DNA of 64,000 nucleotides from Stomoxys calcitrans (lineage: Eukaryota; Arthropoda; Insecta; Diptera; Muscidae). This document shows positions 10,357 through 20,071 of the stretch, piece after piece. Numbering within the stretch: position 1 is the stretch's first letter; every line of letters begins with the position of its first letter. The stretch is taken from NCBI RefSeq assembly GCF_963082655.1, contig NC_081554.1:53879998-53943997 (forward strand), given 5' to 3'. The notes under the pieces are model-generated. The model searched no databases, was not told the DNA's origin, and saw only the letters and a program-made list of their open reading frames with translations. Made by a program: the position numbers and the translations under genes.

Positions 10357-12369
10357 ATGGGCAAAGCCCTGGTGCAAATATTTCTGCTCTTGGGCACACT
10401 GTGCTTCACTTTGGTCCAAGGCGAAGCTACAAACGCAACGTCATTGACGGTGGAACAAAAGAAGCTGCAATACATGGAGTCCAGTATGGACCTTGACCAA
10501 CCTGTTTGTACGAATTTTTATAAATATGCCTGCAAGAAGTGGTCGTTTTTTATAGCATCCGAGGCCCTAGATGTGCTCGAAACGAACGTTGAAACACAAA
10601 TGGAAAATATTATTGAGGTATTTCCCTCTCTCATGTATCCAGAATTCTTGAAAAGCATACACAATCATTATCAATCGTGTAAAAGTCGTGATGAATTTGA
10701 TGTTCTTGACTATCTGAAATGGATGAACGAGCACACTGATATAAAATGGCCCTTAGTGAAACAGAAAGAGCTGCCGGGGATGGGAGGAGAAGAAAAAGTG
10801 GAAGAATCAACACCACTCGATTGGATAGAATTGCTGGCCTTGACACGCACCTATGGCCTCAATGATATTTTCATCTATGAAACTGTAGTACAACGTCAAG
10901 AGGATCCCAACAAACTGATTGTAGTAATTAAAAGACCCCCGCTCCATAAGATAGGCGACTTAAAACATCAGATATATGATCCCAAAGGTCACCTGCAGCA
11001 TATGGACTTGGAAAGCTTTCGAAATTTTCAAATAGATTTGCTTAACCTTACGGTGCATTTTGTGGAACGTGTTGAAAAGGCGAGTTTCGAAGTTATCATG
11101 GACTCTACAGGCAGGCCAAGTGACACAAAACCCCTGCTGGTGAAAGTCAACGAACTGCAAATGCCTTGGCTGGTGAAGTATTTGGAAACGCTGCTCAATA
11201 GAAGACCCTTGGATGCCGGCATGGAGATTTACATCAACAGTGTGGAATATCTGCAGTCAGTTTACAGTTTGATGAATGCACGAGGCAATCGCTTTATGAA
11301 CGAATACATCCAGCTTAGATTTTTCATTTATTTGCAAGAGAAATTTTTTACTCGTAGCTTTAAATGCGTTCAGTATATTCGTGAGAGCTTTCCCTTGGTC
11401 ATGCAGTGGGCCTACGAGAAAAATAATTTACAATTGAAATGGCAAATACCTAGAGTCGAAAAAATATACGAAAACCTCAAAGCTGAGTTTCGTCAATCAT
11501 TGCAGACGAATAGCTACAATTTCAGTGAGTATGTGCAACAGTATCTGCTAGACAAACTGGATGGCCTTACATTAATGGTGGGGCAAATGAATGTGCTTGA
11601 GTTGCAGCGCTACTACACAAATATGAGTCTTGCCGCGAACAAATACTATGGCAATCATTTGCAAATAGCAAATTTTCATTTCAAACGTCTGCATGAGGCT
11701 CTGGGCCATGAGCAACTTACATCCAGCTCTCCTGAAATGTGGCATTTGCAACAGTTTGTGGACTATGGCCAGCGACTTGAGAAAACCCTTAGCCTGGCAC
11801 ATTTGCCCAAATTGTATCCTAGACTTAATGTTATATACCTTCCCTTGACTGTGTTGCAGCCGCCCTTCTACGAAGATGGCCTAAGTGATGAGTTTATTTA
11901 CGGCTCGCTGGGATTTTGGCTAGCCCATGAAATAGTCAAATCATTCGATCAGCATCACCTGGTGTACGATGCCAAGGGCAAAGTCAACACACAAATGTTG
12001 CAACAGATTCAAACGAATCGAAAATATAAAAAATCACTTTGGGAGTTAAGACACAACTTTCCCCATTATGATTTGGAAGATAAAATCAATGATCTGGGTG
12101 GCCTGAAGTTGGCCTATAATGCGTTTTCAAAGCTTAAACTAGCCCATCATTTGAACAGATCGTTCACCCTTAACAACAGCTCATTCACCAGCGATCAGTT
12201 ATTCTTTTTGAACTATGCCCAAAACTTTTGCAGTACTTTATGTGGCTTTAGTGATCTGGGAACCCTTTTTTACAACTCCTGTGACCGTGTCAATTTGCAA
12301 GTGCAAAGGCTTAAAGAGTTTGACAAGGCATTCGATTGCCATGGTTATTCCACGGAACCAATTTGGTAA
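10357..12369 (+). CDS. Neprilysin-like M13 pseudo-peptidase, paralogue 1
   Basis: The single uninterrupted frame of 670 codons fits the secreted, intronless neprilysin-like (Nepl) class known from Drosophila, where several are testis-biased and catalytically dead. The ATG at 10357 was chosen because it opens a signal peptide (IFLLLGTLCFTLVQG), matches the starts of both paralogues and follows the conserved upstream block; the upstream in-frame extension lacks this support. The M13 N-terminal signature CTNFYKYACKKW lies near residue 50. The zinc motif reads HEIVK at residues 524-528, so the second histidine is lysine. The third-ligand motif (normally ENIADNGG) reads DKINDLGG from residue 575, so its glutamate is aspartate. 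The terminal CxxW box reads EPIW. Hydrolysis is therefore unlikely; a binding or decoy role is inference. AATAAA follows at 12396. Confidence 0.85.
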   Translation: MGKALVQIFLLLGTLCFTLVQGEATNATSLTVEQKKLQYMESSMDLDQPVCTNFYKYACKKWSFFIASEALDVLETNVETQMENIIEVFPSLMYPEFLKSIHNHYQSCKSRDEFDVLDYLKWMNEHTDIKWPLVKQKELPGMGGEEKVEESTPLDWIELLALTRTYGLNDIFIYETVVQRQEDPNKLIVVIKRPPLHKIGDLKHQIYDPKGHLQHMDLESFRNFQIDLLNLTVHFVERVEKASFEVIMDSTGRPSDTKPLLVKVNELQMPWLVKYLETLLNRRPLDAGMEIYINSVEYLQSVYSLMNARGNRFMNEYIQLRFFIYLQEKFFTRSFKCVQYIRESFPLVMQWAYEKNNLQLKWQIPRVEKIYENLKAEFRQSLQTNSYNFSEYVQQYLLDKLDGLTLMVGQMNVLELQRYYTNMSLAANKYYGNHLQIANFHFKRLHEALGHEQLTSSSPEMWHLQQFVDYGQRLEKTLSLAHLPKLYPRLNVIYLPLTVLQPPFYEDGLSDEFIYGSLGFWLAHEIVKSFDQHHLVYDAKGKVNTQMLQQIQTNRKYKKSLWELRHNFPHYDLEDKINDLGGLKLAYNAFSKLKLAHHLNRSFTLNNSSFTSDQLFFLNYAQNFCSTLCGFSDLGTLFYNSCDRVNLQVQRLKEFDKAFDCHGYSTEPIW

Positions 12370-12395
12370 AAATCGGTATTGATTTTTTTGCAACA

Positions 12396-12413
12396 AATAA
12401 ATAAATAAATAAA
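12396..12413 (+). terminator. Poly(A) signals of M13 gene 1
   Basis: Overlapping AATAAA hexamers begin ~27 bases after the stop codon. The same cluster is present after the duplicated 3' fragment at ~13505-13522. Confidence 0.7.
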
Positions 12414-12656
12414 CCACTAGACTCGAAATGATAAAAAATAGTTTTTGATTTATTTTTAAAGGAGTTTTTAAATAGTGTCCAGTGTGCTGGTTTCAGTCTG
12501 ACTGGCGGTGCCAATTGTATAGAACTTTCAACTTGGATTGCTTCCACCCTGCTTGCTTGCTCTACTGGAGATGACGTCTAATGCCCTTAAGCAGTGATGG
12601 GCACATGTGCTAGTGTGCACATTATGTCCAAGCCCATGGGCAATAGCGTATATGTA

Positions 12657-12885
12657 TTGGGTTGCCCAAAAAGTAATTGCGGATTTTTCATATAGTCGGC
12701 GTTGACAAATTTTTTCACAGCTTGTGACTCTGTAATTGCATTCTTTTTTCTGTCAGTTATCAGCTGTTACTTTTAGCTTGCTTTAGAAAAAAAGTGTAAA
12801 AAAAGTATATTTGATTAAAGTTCATTCTAAGTTTTATTAATAATGCATTTACTTTCTTTTAAAAAATCCGCAATTACTTTATGGG
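12657..12885. mobile_element. Mariner-type MITE, 3' truncated copy
   Basis: It starts TTGGGTTGCCCAAAAAGTAA after a TA (12655-12656) and matches the intact copy at 13766-14002 until about 12880. There the right inverted repeat degrades and stops short, next to the Tc1/mariner fragment. It lies inside the 1109-bp duplicated block. Confidence 0.75.
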
Positions 12886-12892
12886 AGTTATA

Positions 12893-13081
12893 AAGGGTGA
12901 TTTTTTTGAGGTTAGGATTTTCATGCATTAGTATTTGACAGATCACGTGGGATTTCAGACATGGTGTCAAAGAGAAAGATGCTCAGTATGCTTTGACATT
13001 TCATCATAAATAGACTTACTAACGAGCAACGCTTGCAAATCATTGAATTTTATTACCAAAATCAGTGTTCGGTTCGAAATG
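12893..13081 (+). mobile_element. Left arm of a Tc1/mariner-like element
   Basis: It begins AAGGGTGATTTTTTTGAGG after TA and is nearly identical to the first ~190 bp of the element at 51022-51629, including the start of its transposase frame. It is cut at 13081, where the duplicated M13 fragment begins. Confidence 0.75.
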
Positions 13082-13082
13082 A

Positions 13083-13478
13083 AAGGGCAAAGTCAACACA
13101 CAAATGTTGCAACAGATTCAATCGAATCGGAAATATAAAAAATCACTTTGGGAGTTAAGACACAACTTTCCCCATTATGATTTGGAAGATAAAATCAATG
13201 ATCTGGGTGGCCTGAAGTTGACCTATAATGCGTTTTCAAAGCTTAAACTAGCCCATCATTTGAACAGATCGTTCACCCTTAACAACAGCTCATTCACCAG
13301 CGATCAGTTATTCTTTTTGAACTATGCCCAAAACTTTTGCAGTACTTTATGTGGCTTTAGTGATCTGGGAACCCTTTTTTACAACTCTTGTGACCGTGTC
13401 AATTTGCAAGTGCAAAGGCTTAAAGAGTTTGACAAGGCATTCGATTGCCATGGCTATTCCACGGAACCAATTTGGTAA
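13083..13478 (+). pseudogene. Duplicated 3' end of M13 gene 1
   Basis: The sequence from 13083 repeats that from 11974 at an offset of 1109 bp. It carries the last ~130 codons of the gene (including NDLGG and the EPIW end), the stop, the poly(A) cluster and the downstream MITE. No start, signal peptide or zinc-motif region is present, so it is a fragment. Some differences are informative: this copy keeps IQSN, as in the other paralogues, where gene 1 has IQTN, while gene 1 keeps LAYN where this copy has LTYN. Each copy has thus mutated independently. An AAGGG microhomology spans the junction. Confidence 0.85.
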
Positions 13479-13765
13479 AAATCGGTATTGATTTTTTTGT
13501 AACAAATAAATAAATAAATAAACCACTAGAGTCGAAATGATAAAAAATAATATTTGATTTATTTTTAAAGGAGTTTTTAACTAGTGTCCATTGTGCTGGT
13601 TTCAGTCTGACTGGCGGTGCCAATTGTATAGAACTTTCAACTTGGATTGCTTCCACCCTGCTTGCTTGCTCTACTGGAGATGACGTCTAATGCCCTTAAG
13701 CAGTGATGGGCACATGTGTTAGTGTGCACATTATGTCCAAGCCCATGGGCAATAGCGTATATGTA

Positions 13766-14002
13766 TTGGGTTGCCCAAAAAGTAATTGCGGATTTTTCAT
13801 ATAGTCGGCGTTGACAAATTTTTTCACAGCTTGTGACTCTGTAATTGCATTCTTTTTTCTGTCAGTTATCAGCTGTTACTTTTAGCTTGCTTTAGAAAAA
13901 AAGTGTAAAAAAAGTATATTTGATTAAAGTTCATTCTAAGTTTTATTAATAATGCATTTACTTTCTTTTAAAAAATCCGCAATTACTTTTTGGGCAACCC
14001 AA
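13766..14002. mobile_element. Mariner-type MITE, intact copy
   Basis: Both inverted repeats are complete (TTGGGTTGCCCAAAAAGTAA ... TTACTTTTTGGGCAACCCAA) with TA on each side (13764-13765 and 14003-14004). Its presence in both arms of the duplication shows that the MITE insertion predates the duplication. Confidence 0.85.
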
Positions 14003-14033
14003 TATTTGCCCGTTACTGCTCTCACAGTAAGGA

Positions 14034-14440
14034 ATGCCAATCTATATGGGAGCTATATTTAGATATACACCGATTTAGATCATATTCGGCCCGGATGTCG
14101 GAGATCTTAACGCAAATTGTTCTAAATATCAGCGAAATAGGGCAATAAATGCAGTATGTATGGGCCTTAGAACATAAATGGGAGATCGGTATGTATGGCA
14201 GCTATACCGAAATCTAGACCGATCTATAATACATTCGGTACGAATATCGAAAGGAACCAAAGTTCACCGAAATCAGGCTATAAATGCGGCTTTTATGAGT
14301 TTAAAACCCTTAAATCGGGAGGTCGGTCTACATGGGGGCCAAATCTAGATATAATCCGATAGCCGAGTCCATCTTCAAATTTGACCTGCCTATGGGCAAA
14401 ATACGAATCCGAAGTTTTGGGGGATGGTCGGCCACTCAGT
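14034..14440 (-). repeat. Fragment of hairpin-ended composite repeat
   Basis: It contains three diverged ~150-bp units with 'tatatgggagctatat', 'accgatctataa' and 'ttaaatcgggaggtcggtct' landmarks, in reverse orientation. Terminal modules are missing. Confidence 0.55.
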
Positions 14441-15460
14441 GAATTGGCCTTGGAAATATATATCGGATTCGTGTTTTACTCTAAAAACCCTCTTATTTGA
14501 TGCTCATATAGCAATAGTCAGCAAATACACCCTATTTGGGTGGTGTTTTGGGGGTGAGGTGGCACCATAGACACTTTTCCCGTATGTTGATATCAGATTG
14601 GTGCTTTACTTCCAAAGACCTTTTATTTGAGCCCCATATTGCTATGGTCGTAAATTTGTCCCCTTTGGGGGATGTTTTTGGGGAGAGGCGGCTCACCAAA
14701 AGCTTGGTCCAATAATTGGATATCAGATTCGAATTCTTTACTTTAATACCTTTTATTTAAGCTCCGTATTGCCATGGTCAGTAAATAAGTCCTGTTTGGG
14801 GGGTGTTTTAAGGTAGGGGTGGACCCCCAGAAATGTGGTCCCACATTTGGATATTATATTCGTATTCTACTCGTAAATACCTTTCATTTCAGTCCCATAT
14901 TGCCATGGTCGGTAAATATATGGGATTTAGGATTTGATGTTGGGGTGGTCTTCCTAACACTTGGTCCGACAATTGGATATCAGATAGGTTTTCTTATCCT
15001 AAATACCTTTCATTTGAGTCTCGTATTGCCGGGATTGGTCTCTATATATGTTTGATAGGTTTTAGGGTGGGGCTCCACCGAAAATTGGATACCAAATTTT
15101 TATTTTTAGGGTATTATATGAGAGCACACAAAATTTCGTTTAAATCGCACCACCCATCTCCGAGATCTGGCGTTTCTGAAAATTAGGGTAAGGGGGAGTG
15201 TCCGCCCCTCTTTCAAATATCGAAAAATGTAGTACCCTATTTTCATATGCACCAACTGTGATAATTTCAAGAAAATCGGTTCAGCCGTTTCTGAGTCTAT
15301 TAGGAACACACAAACAAACCTACAAACAAATTGAATTTTTATATATAAAATGGGATCGGAAAGAAATATTTCGCTATGTTGTAAGTGGAATGACACAATG
15401 AATTTACACATAACCTTCGATGGTGGGTACAAAAATTTTCGATCTTAATGATCTCAGCTC
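14440..15460 (-). repeat. Second composite repeat family with ~120-130-bp units
   Basis: Imperfect units recur with 'ttggatatcagattc', 'taccttttatttgag', 'ccatattgccatggtc' and a G-rich 'ggggtgttttggggt' stretch. The right end includes 'ccatctccgagatctggcgttt' and, at ~15345-15430, a reversed start module like that of the hairpin-ended family. Related blocks lie at 40880-41990 and 43540-44060. The unit function is unknown. Confidence 0.6.
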
Positions 15461-15482
15461 GAAAGATTGCTAAATAAGCTGT

Positions 15483-17865
15483 GGTTAGGTTAGGTTGAAA
15501 AGAGGGTGCAGATATTTATCTGCCTCTTGCCACGATAGACACACACCTAAGCCAGTAATCGGCTTGTTGTGCGCTCTGAATACTAAAAATAAAGTTAGCT
15601 CGAAAAAGAAAATCTAAGTTAGGAGTTCCGTGTTACTTACAAAATCCATAATTTTTTTCCATGCCACGCCCCTAAGCTGGTTCATGTCTGGCATTGTGTA
15701 CTCACCTAAGTGCCAGTATCTGTTAGACGCGAAAGCAGGACAATGACACAGGAAATTCTCCAACGTCTCATCATCTTCTCTACATGCTATCACTTGCCGC
15801 ACCGATTTTGCATAAGCGAGCTCGTAGTCCTATGTGTCCCGTTATTATACCAATAGCTAGACTGACCTCCTTCCTACTTCCTTTCAGTAATAGGCTCTCG
15901 GTCTCACGATCTGGATCTCCCCATAGAATTTTCGCCGTCCTACCGATGGTTTCGCTATTACACAGGGTTGCATGCGAATTCACCGCCCACGTCCGTAATT
16001 CCACCTGCGTGGACCCGAAAGGCTTCGGGTTAACCAATTTTATTGAAGGCAGTCCTCTGGCCTTCACTGCCAAATCGTCTGACCTTTCATTCCCCCTTAC
16101 TCTGTTTTGGCGCGGCACCCAAACAATGCGGATTTTGCCATACTCAGAAAAGGCGTTAATATCCTTCTTACACCTGTTCGTGACCTCAAGATGTTCACAC
16201 TCGACGTCCTTGCCTTAGTTTCACACTACCTCATGCATTCCGGGATCTCCGCCGGTAGGACCGTATTATGGTCAGGCAGTCTAAAACAGATCTCAGTCCC
16301 TGGGTTCTAAATGTAGAACCCAGGCCCACTCTGTCCTCTAGCTTTGATCCATCCGTGTAATATGATCTTCTACAATAGATGGCAATACTAGAGTTCTGTC
16401 AATCCAAGACTGGCGTGCCGCTGGCAGCAGTGCCTCGCACTCGACCTCAAGGTTCATCTCAGGTATCCTTCCAGGTTTTCTTCGCCTCGATTATACCGCG
16501 ATAGTATGACCTGCTGCTATACTCTATCCATTCTTCCATCGCCTTAAGTCTCATAGCAGCAGTTGTTGCCTCACATTTAATCTGTGTGTCTATGTGTCGG
16601 ATATCTAGAATAGTCTCCAGTGCCCTAGTGGGTGTGGTCCTCATCGCTCCGCCTATGCCAAGAGAACATGTTCTTTGAACCTGTTGTATGGTATTTATGT
16701 TGCACTTTTTCTCCATAGCAGTCCACCAATCTTCTGAGGCATAAGTCTATAAGTCTGGTCTAATCACGCTCAAGTAAAGTCAGTGGACTATCCTAGGATA
16801 CATAGTGCCCAACATCTGTGAGCCTTCTCAGTACGCTCCTGAATGCGACACTTCCAATTCAGTTTCCTATCCAAGATCACTCCTAAGTATTTGACATTGT
16901 CAGATATCCGAAATCTTTCTCTGCGACCAAACCTTGGTTTTGCTTCCCCAATCATGCCAACATGCGTTCCGTCGCAAATTTACTCCCCGTCGCTTGAGGA
17001 AGACCGTCGCCTTTGTGAGCTGAGGGATGTCTATCTTTCTCACCAGGTCGAGCTTTGCACCCTCCCAGGGAGCGTGTATACCTCTGACGAGCTGTTTGAC
17101 GGTATCAATCCATTCCGCCGACGCAAAACGCTGCGTAAAGATGTTTCCTCTCTACTCGCAGCTCATCATTTGTGTGGGTGGACCCTCTACAGAGTTCCAC
17201 ATATGTTCGAAAATCCGATCGTTAACCAAATTCTCCACTTGGTACCGATGATCTGGTAGAATCCTACCGAATGCACTGCCGATACTGATGACTGCGTAAG
17301 TCAGCTCATCTCTTTTGTGCTTCCTTGCCACTCTGGCGTAAGAGGGTGGTTCCTTACCATTCTCAGCGACCATCTACCCCTTCCGTCATGCTGTGGCCTT
17401 CGTTTGGAAGTCACAGTCCTCCATGAAGACTCAGGGGCCGTGCGCATTTCCTTCTTTCCTGTTCCGACTTTGTCTACCTCCGCAGGACACTTTCGCGAGT
17501 CTCCATTAGGGGATGGCTGTCTTGGTTTTCCCAGTGTACTTGAAAGCGGGTAGCTCTTTTTCTTCTTCAGCATTTTAGTAGTGTTATGCTCTTCGGGAGA
17601 TCTGATTCTTTTTCCAGCTTCCGTAGAAGTGCTTGGAATGTCAGTTGTATCCCTTCCAGCATGCTGCACTTTCGCCCGATTGCGCTGCCTCCGACGCCTT
17701 CGTCGTGCCCTGGATCGCTTTCTCGGTCTGCTTGTGAGCTTAGCAAAGCCATCGCTCACTTCTGCCGACGTGTCGATGCCCTCATCTCTCGATTCGGCTG
17801 CGATGACTGTTCCGAGTCAGAAACACCATTGTATCTTCTTCATTAATCTGTCTGACGACTAGTTG
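15483..17865 (-). mobile_element. Internally deleted RNase H-bearing LINE
   Basis: Read on the minus strand: a basic, Ser/Arg-rich Gag-like segment (17759-17150, with RKRSRARRRRRRQRNR); a remnant of the RT C-terminal part with 'VKYLGVILDRKLNW' (~16900); a connection domain (16716-16459, AMRTTPTRALETIL); and an RNase H remnant at ~16118, where GNERSDDLAVKARG survives but the expected PGH reads PRQ. A C-terminal zinc-type tail (CREDDETLENFLCHCPAF, ~15795-15730) follows. The endonuclease and most of the RT are missing. The 3' terminus GGTTAGGTTGAA at 15483 is the same tail found at 1793 and 62095. The clade (I/LOA/R1-like) is uncertain. Confidence 0.7.
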
Positions 17866-18177
17866 TGCGCTTGAAGCATTACTCTCGACTACAAGTGCCT
17901 AGGAGGGGAGGACAACACGCTGCGACCTGACGCCACCATCGCAGCTGTTGGGTCTTTGGACTCCTTTTCTAGCCTTCTCCAAAAAAGGCTTAAAAATTTT
18001 TTCGTCATAGGTAGTACCTATTCCGAGGTATGGATAATTTTTCCTTGAGGAGCGAAATAAATACCCGTCCGCTCCACTCAACGGTTACAATTCAGTCCTC
18101 GATGTCGCATAATTTGCCTTGCCGGGCTTGGGTATAAATCAGTTTTTCCTTTTCATTCCATTTGTCCGTCTGTTCTG
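17866..18177. other. Possible LINE 5' region, unassigned
   Basis: This lies directly upstream (minus sense) of the LINE Gag-like segment and may be its 5' UTR. No diagnostic motif is visible. Confidence 0.3.
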
Positions 18178-20001
18178 TTTTTATACCAACCACCGAAAGA
18201 TGTGGGTATATTCATTTTGGTCATTCCGTTTGCAACACATCGAAATATCCATATCCGAACACTATAAAGTATATTTATTCCTGATCAGCGTAAAAATCTA
18301 AGACGATCTAGCCATGTCCGTCCGACTGTCCGTTCGTCCGTCCGTCCGTCTGTCCGTTTGACTGTTGAAATCACGCTGCAGTCTTTAAAAATAGAGGTAT
18401 TGAGCTGAAACTTTGCACAGATTCTTTTTTCGTCCATAAGAAGTTAAGTTCGAAGATGGGCTATATCGGACTATATCTTGATATAGCCCCCATATAGACC
18501 GATCCGCCATTTAGGGATTTAGGCCCATAAAAGCCACATTTCTTATCCGATTTTGCTCAAATTTTGGACAATGAGTCGTGGTAGGCCCTTCGACATCCTT
18601 CTTTAATTTGGCCCAGATCGGTCTAGATTTGGATATAGCTGCCATATAGACCGATCTCTCGATTTATGGTCTTGGGCTTCTAAAAGGAGCATTTATGATC
18701 CGATTTCGTCGAAATGAGGCATAGTGAGTTGTGTTAGGCTCTTCGACATCTTTCTGGAGTTTGGCCCAGTTCGGTCCAGATTTGGATATAGCTGCCGTAT
18801 AGACCAATCTCACGATTCAAGGTCTTGGGCCCATAAAATGAGCATTTATTGTCCGGTTTCACTGAAATTTTGGACAGTGAGTTGTGTAAGGCCCTTCGAC
18901 ACCCTTCTTCAATTTGGGTCAGATTTGGATATAGCTGCCGTATAGACCCATCTTTCGATTTAAGGTTTTGGGCTCATAAAAGCGCATTTATTGTCCAATG
19001 TCGCCGACATTTGGGACAGTGATTTAAGTTAAGCCCCTCGACATCTTTCTGAAATGTGGCATAGATCGGTCCAGATTTAGATATAGCTGCCATATAGACC
19101 GATCTCTCGATTTAAGGTCTTAGGCCTATTATTTGGGCCCATAAAAGACGCATTTATTGTCCGATTTCGCGAAATTTGTGACAGTGAGTTGCGTTAGGCC
19201 CTCAGACAACTTTCTGCAATTTGGCCCAGATCGGTCCAGATTTGGATATAGCTGCCGTATAGACCAATCACACGATTCAAGGTATTGGGCCCATAAAATG
19301 AGCATTTATTGTCCGATTTCACCGAAATTTTGGACAGTGAGTTGTGGTAGGCCCTTCATCATCCCTCTTCAATTTGGCTCAGATCGGTCTAGATTTGGAT
19401 ATAGCTGCCATACAGACCCATCTCTCGATTCAAGGTTTTGGGCTCATAAAAGCGCATTTATTGTCCAATGTCGCCGACATTTGGGACAGTGATTTAAGTT
19501 AAGCCCCTCGACATCTTTCTGAAATGTGGCATAGATCGGTCCAGATTTAGATATAGCTGCCATATAGAGCAATCTCTCGATTTAAGGTCTTACGCCTATT
19601 AAAGACGCATTTATTGTCTTATGTCGCCGAAATTTGGGACAGTGAGTTGTGTTAGGCTGTCCGACAACTTTCTGCAACTTGGCTCAGATCGGTCCAGATT
19701 TGGATATACAATAGCTGCCATATAGACCGATCGCTCGATTTAAGGTTTTGGGTCCATAAAAGGCGCATTTATAATCCGATTTCGCTGAAATTTGACACAG
19801 TGACTTATGTTAGGCTTTTCGACATCCGTGTCGTATATGTTTTACTTGTACAATATCCGTGACGAATTTTTGTCCAAATCGGCTCATATTTTGATAAAGC
19901 TGTTATGCATAAAATTATGCATTTTTCTTCGGATTATGACGAAAGGTGGTTTACAGATATACCAGAGGTGGTGGGTATCCAAAGTTCGGCCTTTAACGCC
20001 T
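18178..20001 (+). repeat. Hairpin-ended composite repeat, 153-bp subfamily, plus orientation
   Basis: It starts TTTTATACCAACCACCGAAAG with the TCATTCCGTTTGCAACACAT module, then the CCGTCCG/CTGTCCG microsatellite-like patch. About ten ~153-bp units follow, two of which (around 18780-19080 and 19230-19560) are nearly the same, suggesting recent internal amplification. The closing module at ~19975-20000 is cut after GTTCGGCC. Confidence 0.85.
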
Positions 20002-20071
20002 TTTTTCTTGTGGTAATCAAGGTAGGTGTCGCAAGGTTGAGTGCAGTTCGTATTTTTTTCAGACGGACGGT

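Noticed and set aside
17301..17862. Plus-strand open frames with Cys/Pro/Arg-rich products
   Set aside because: They are the complement of the LINE Gag-like segment, which has a coherent basic protein on the minus strand.
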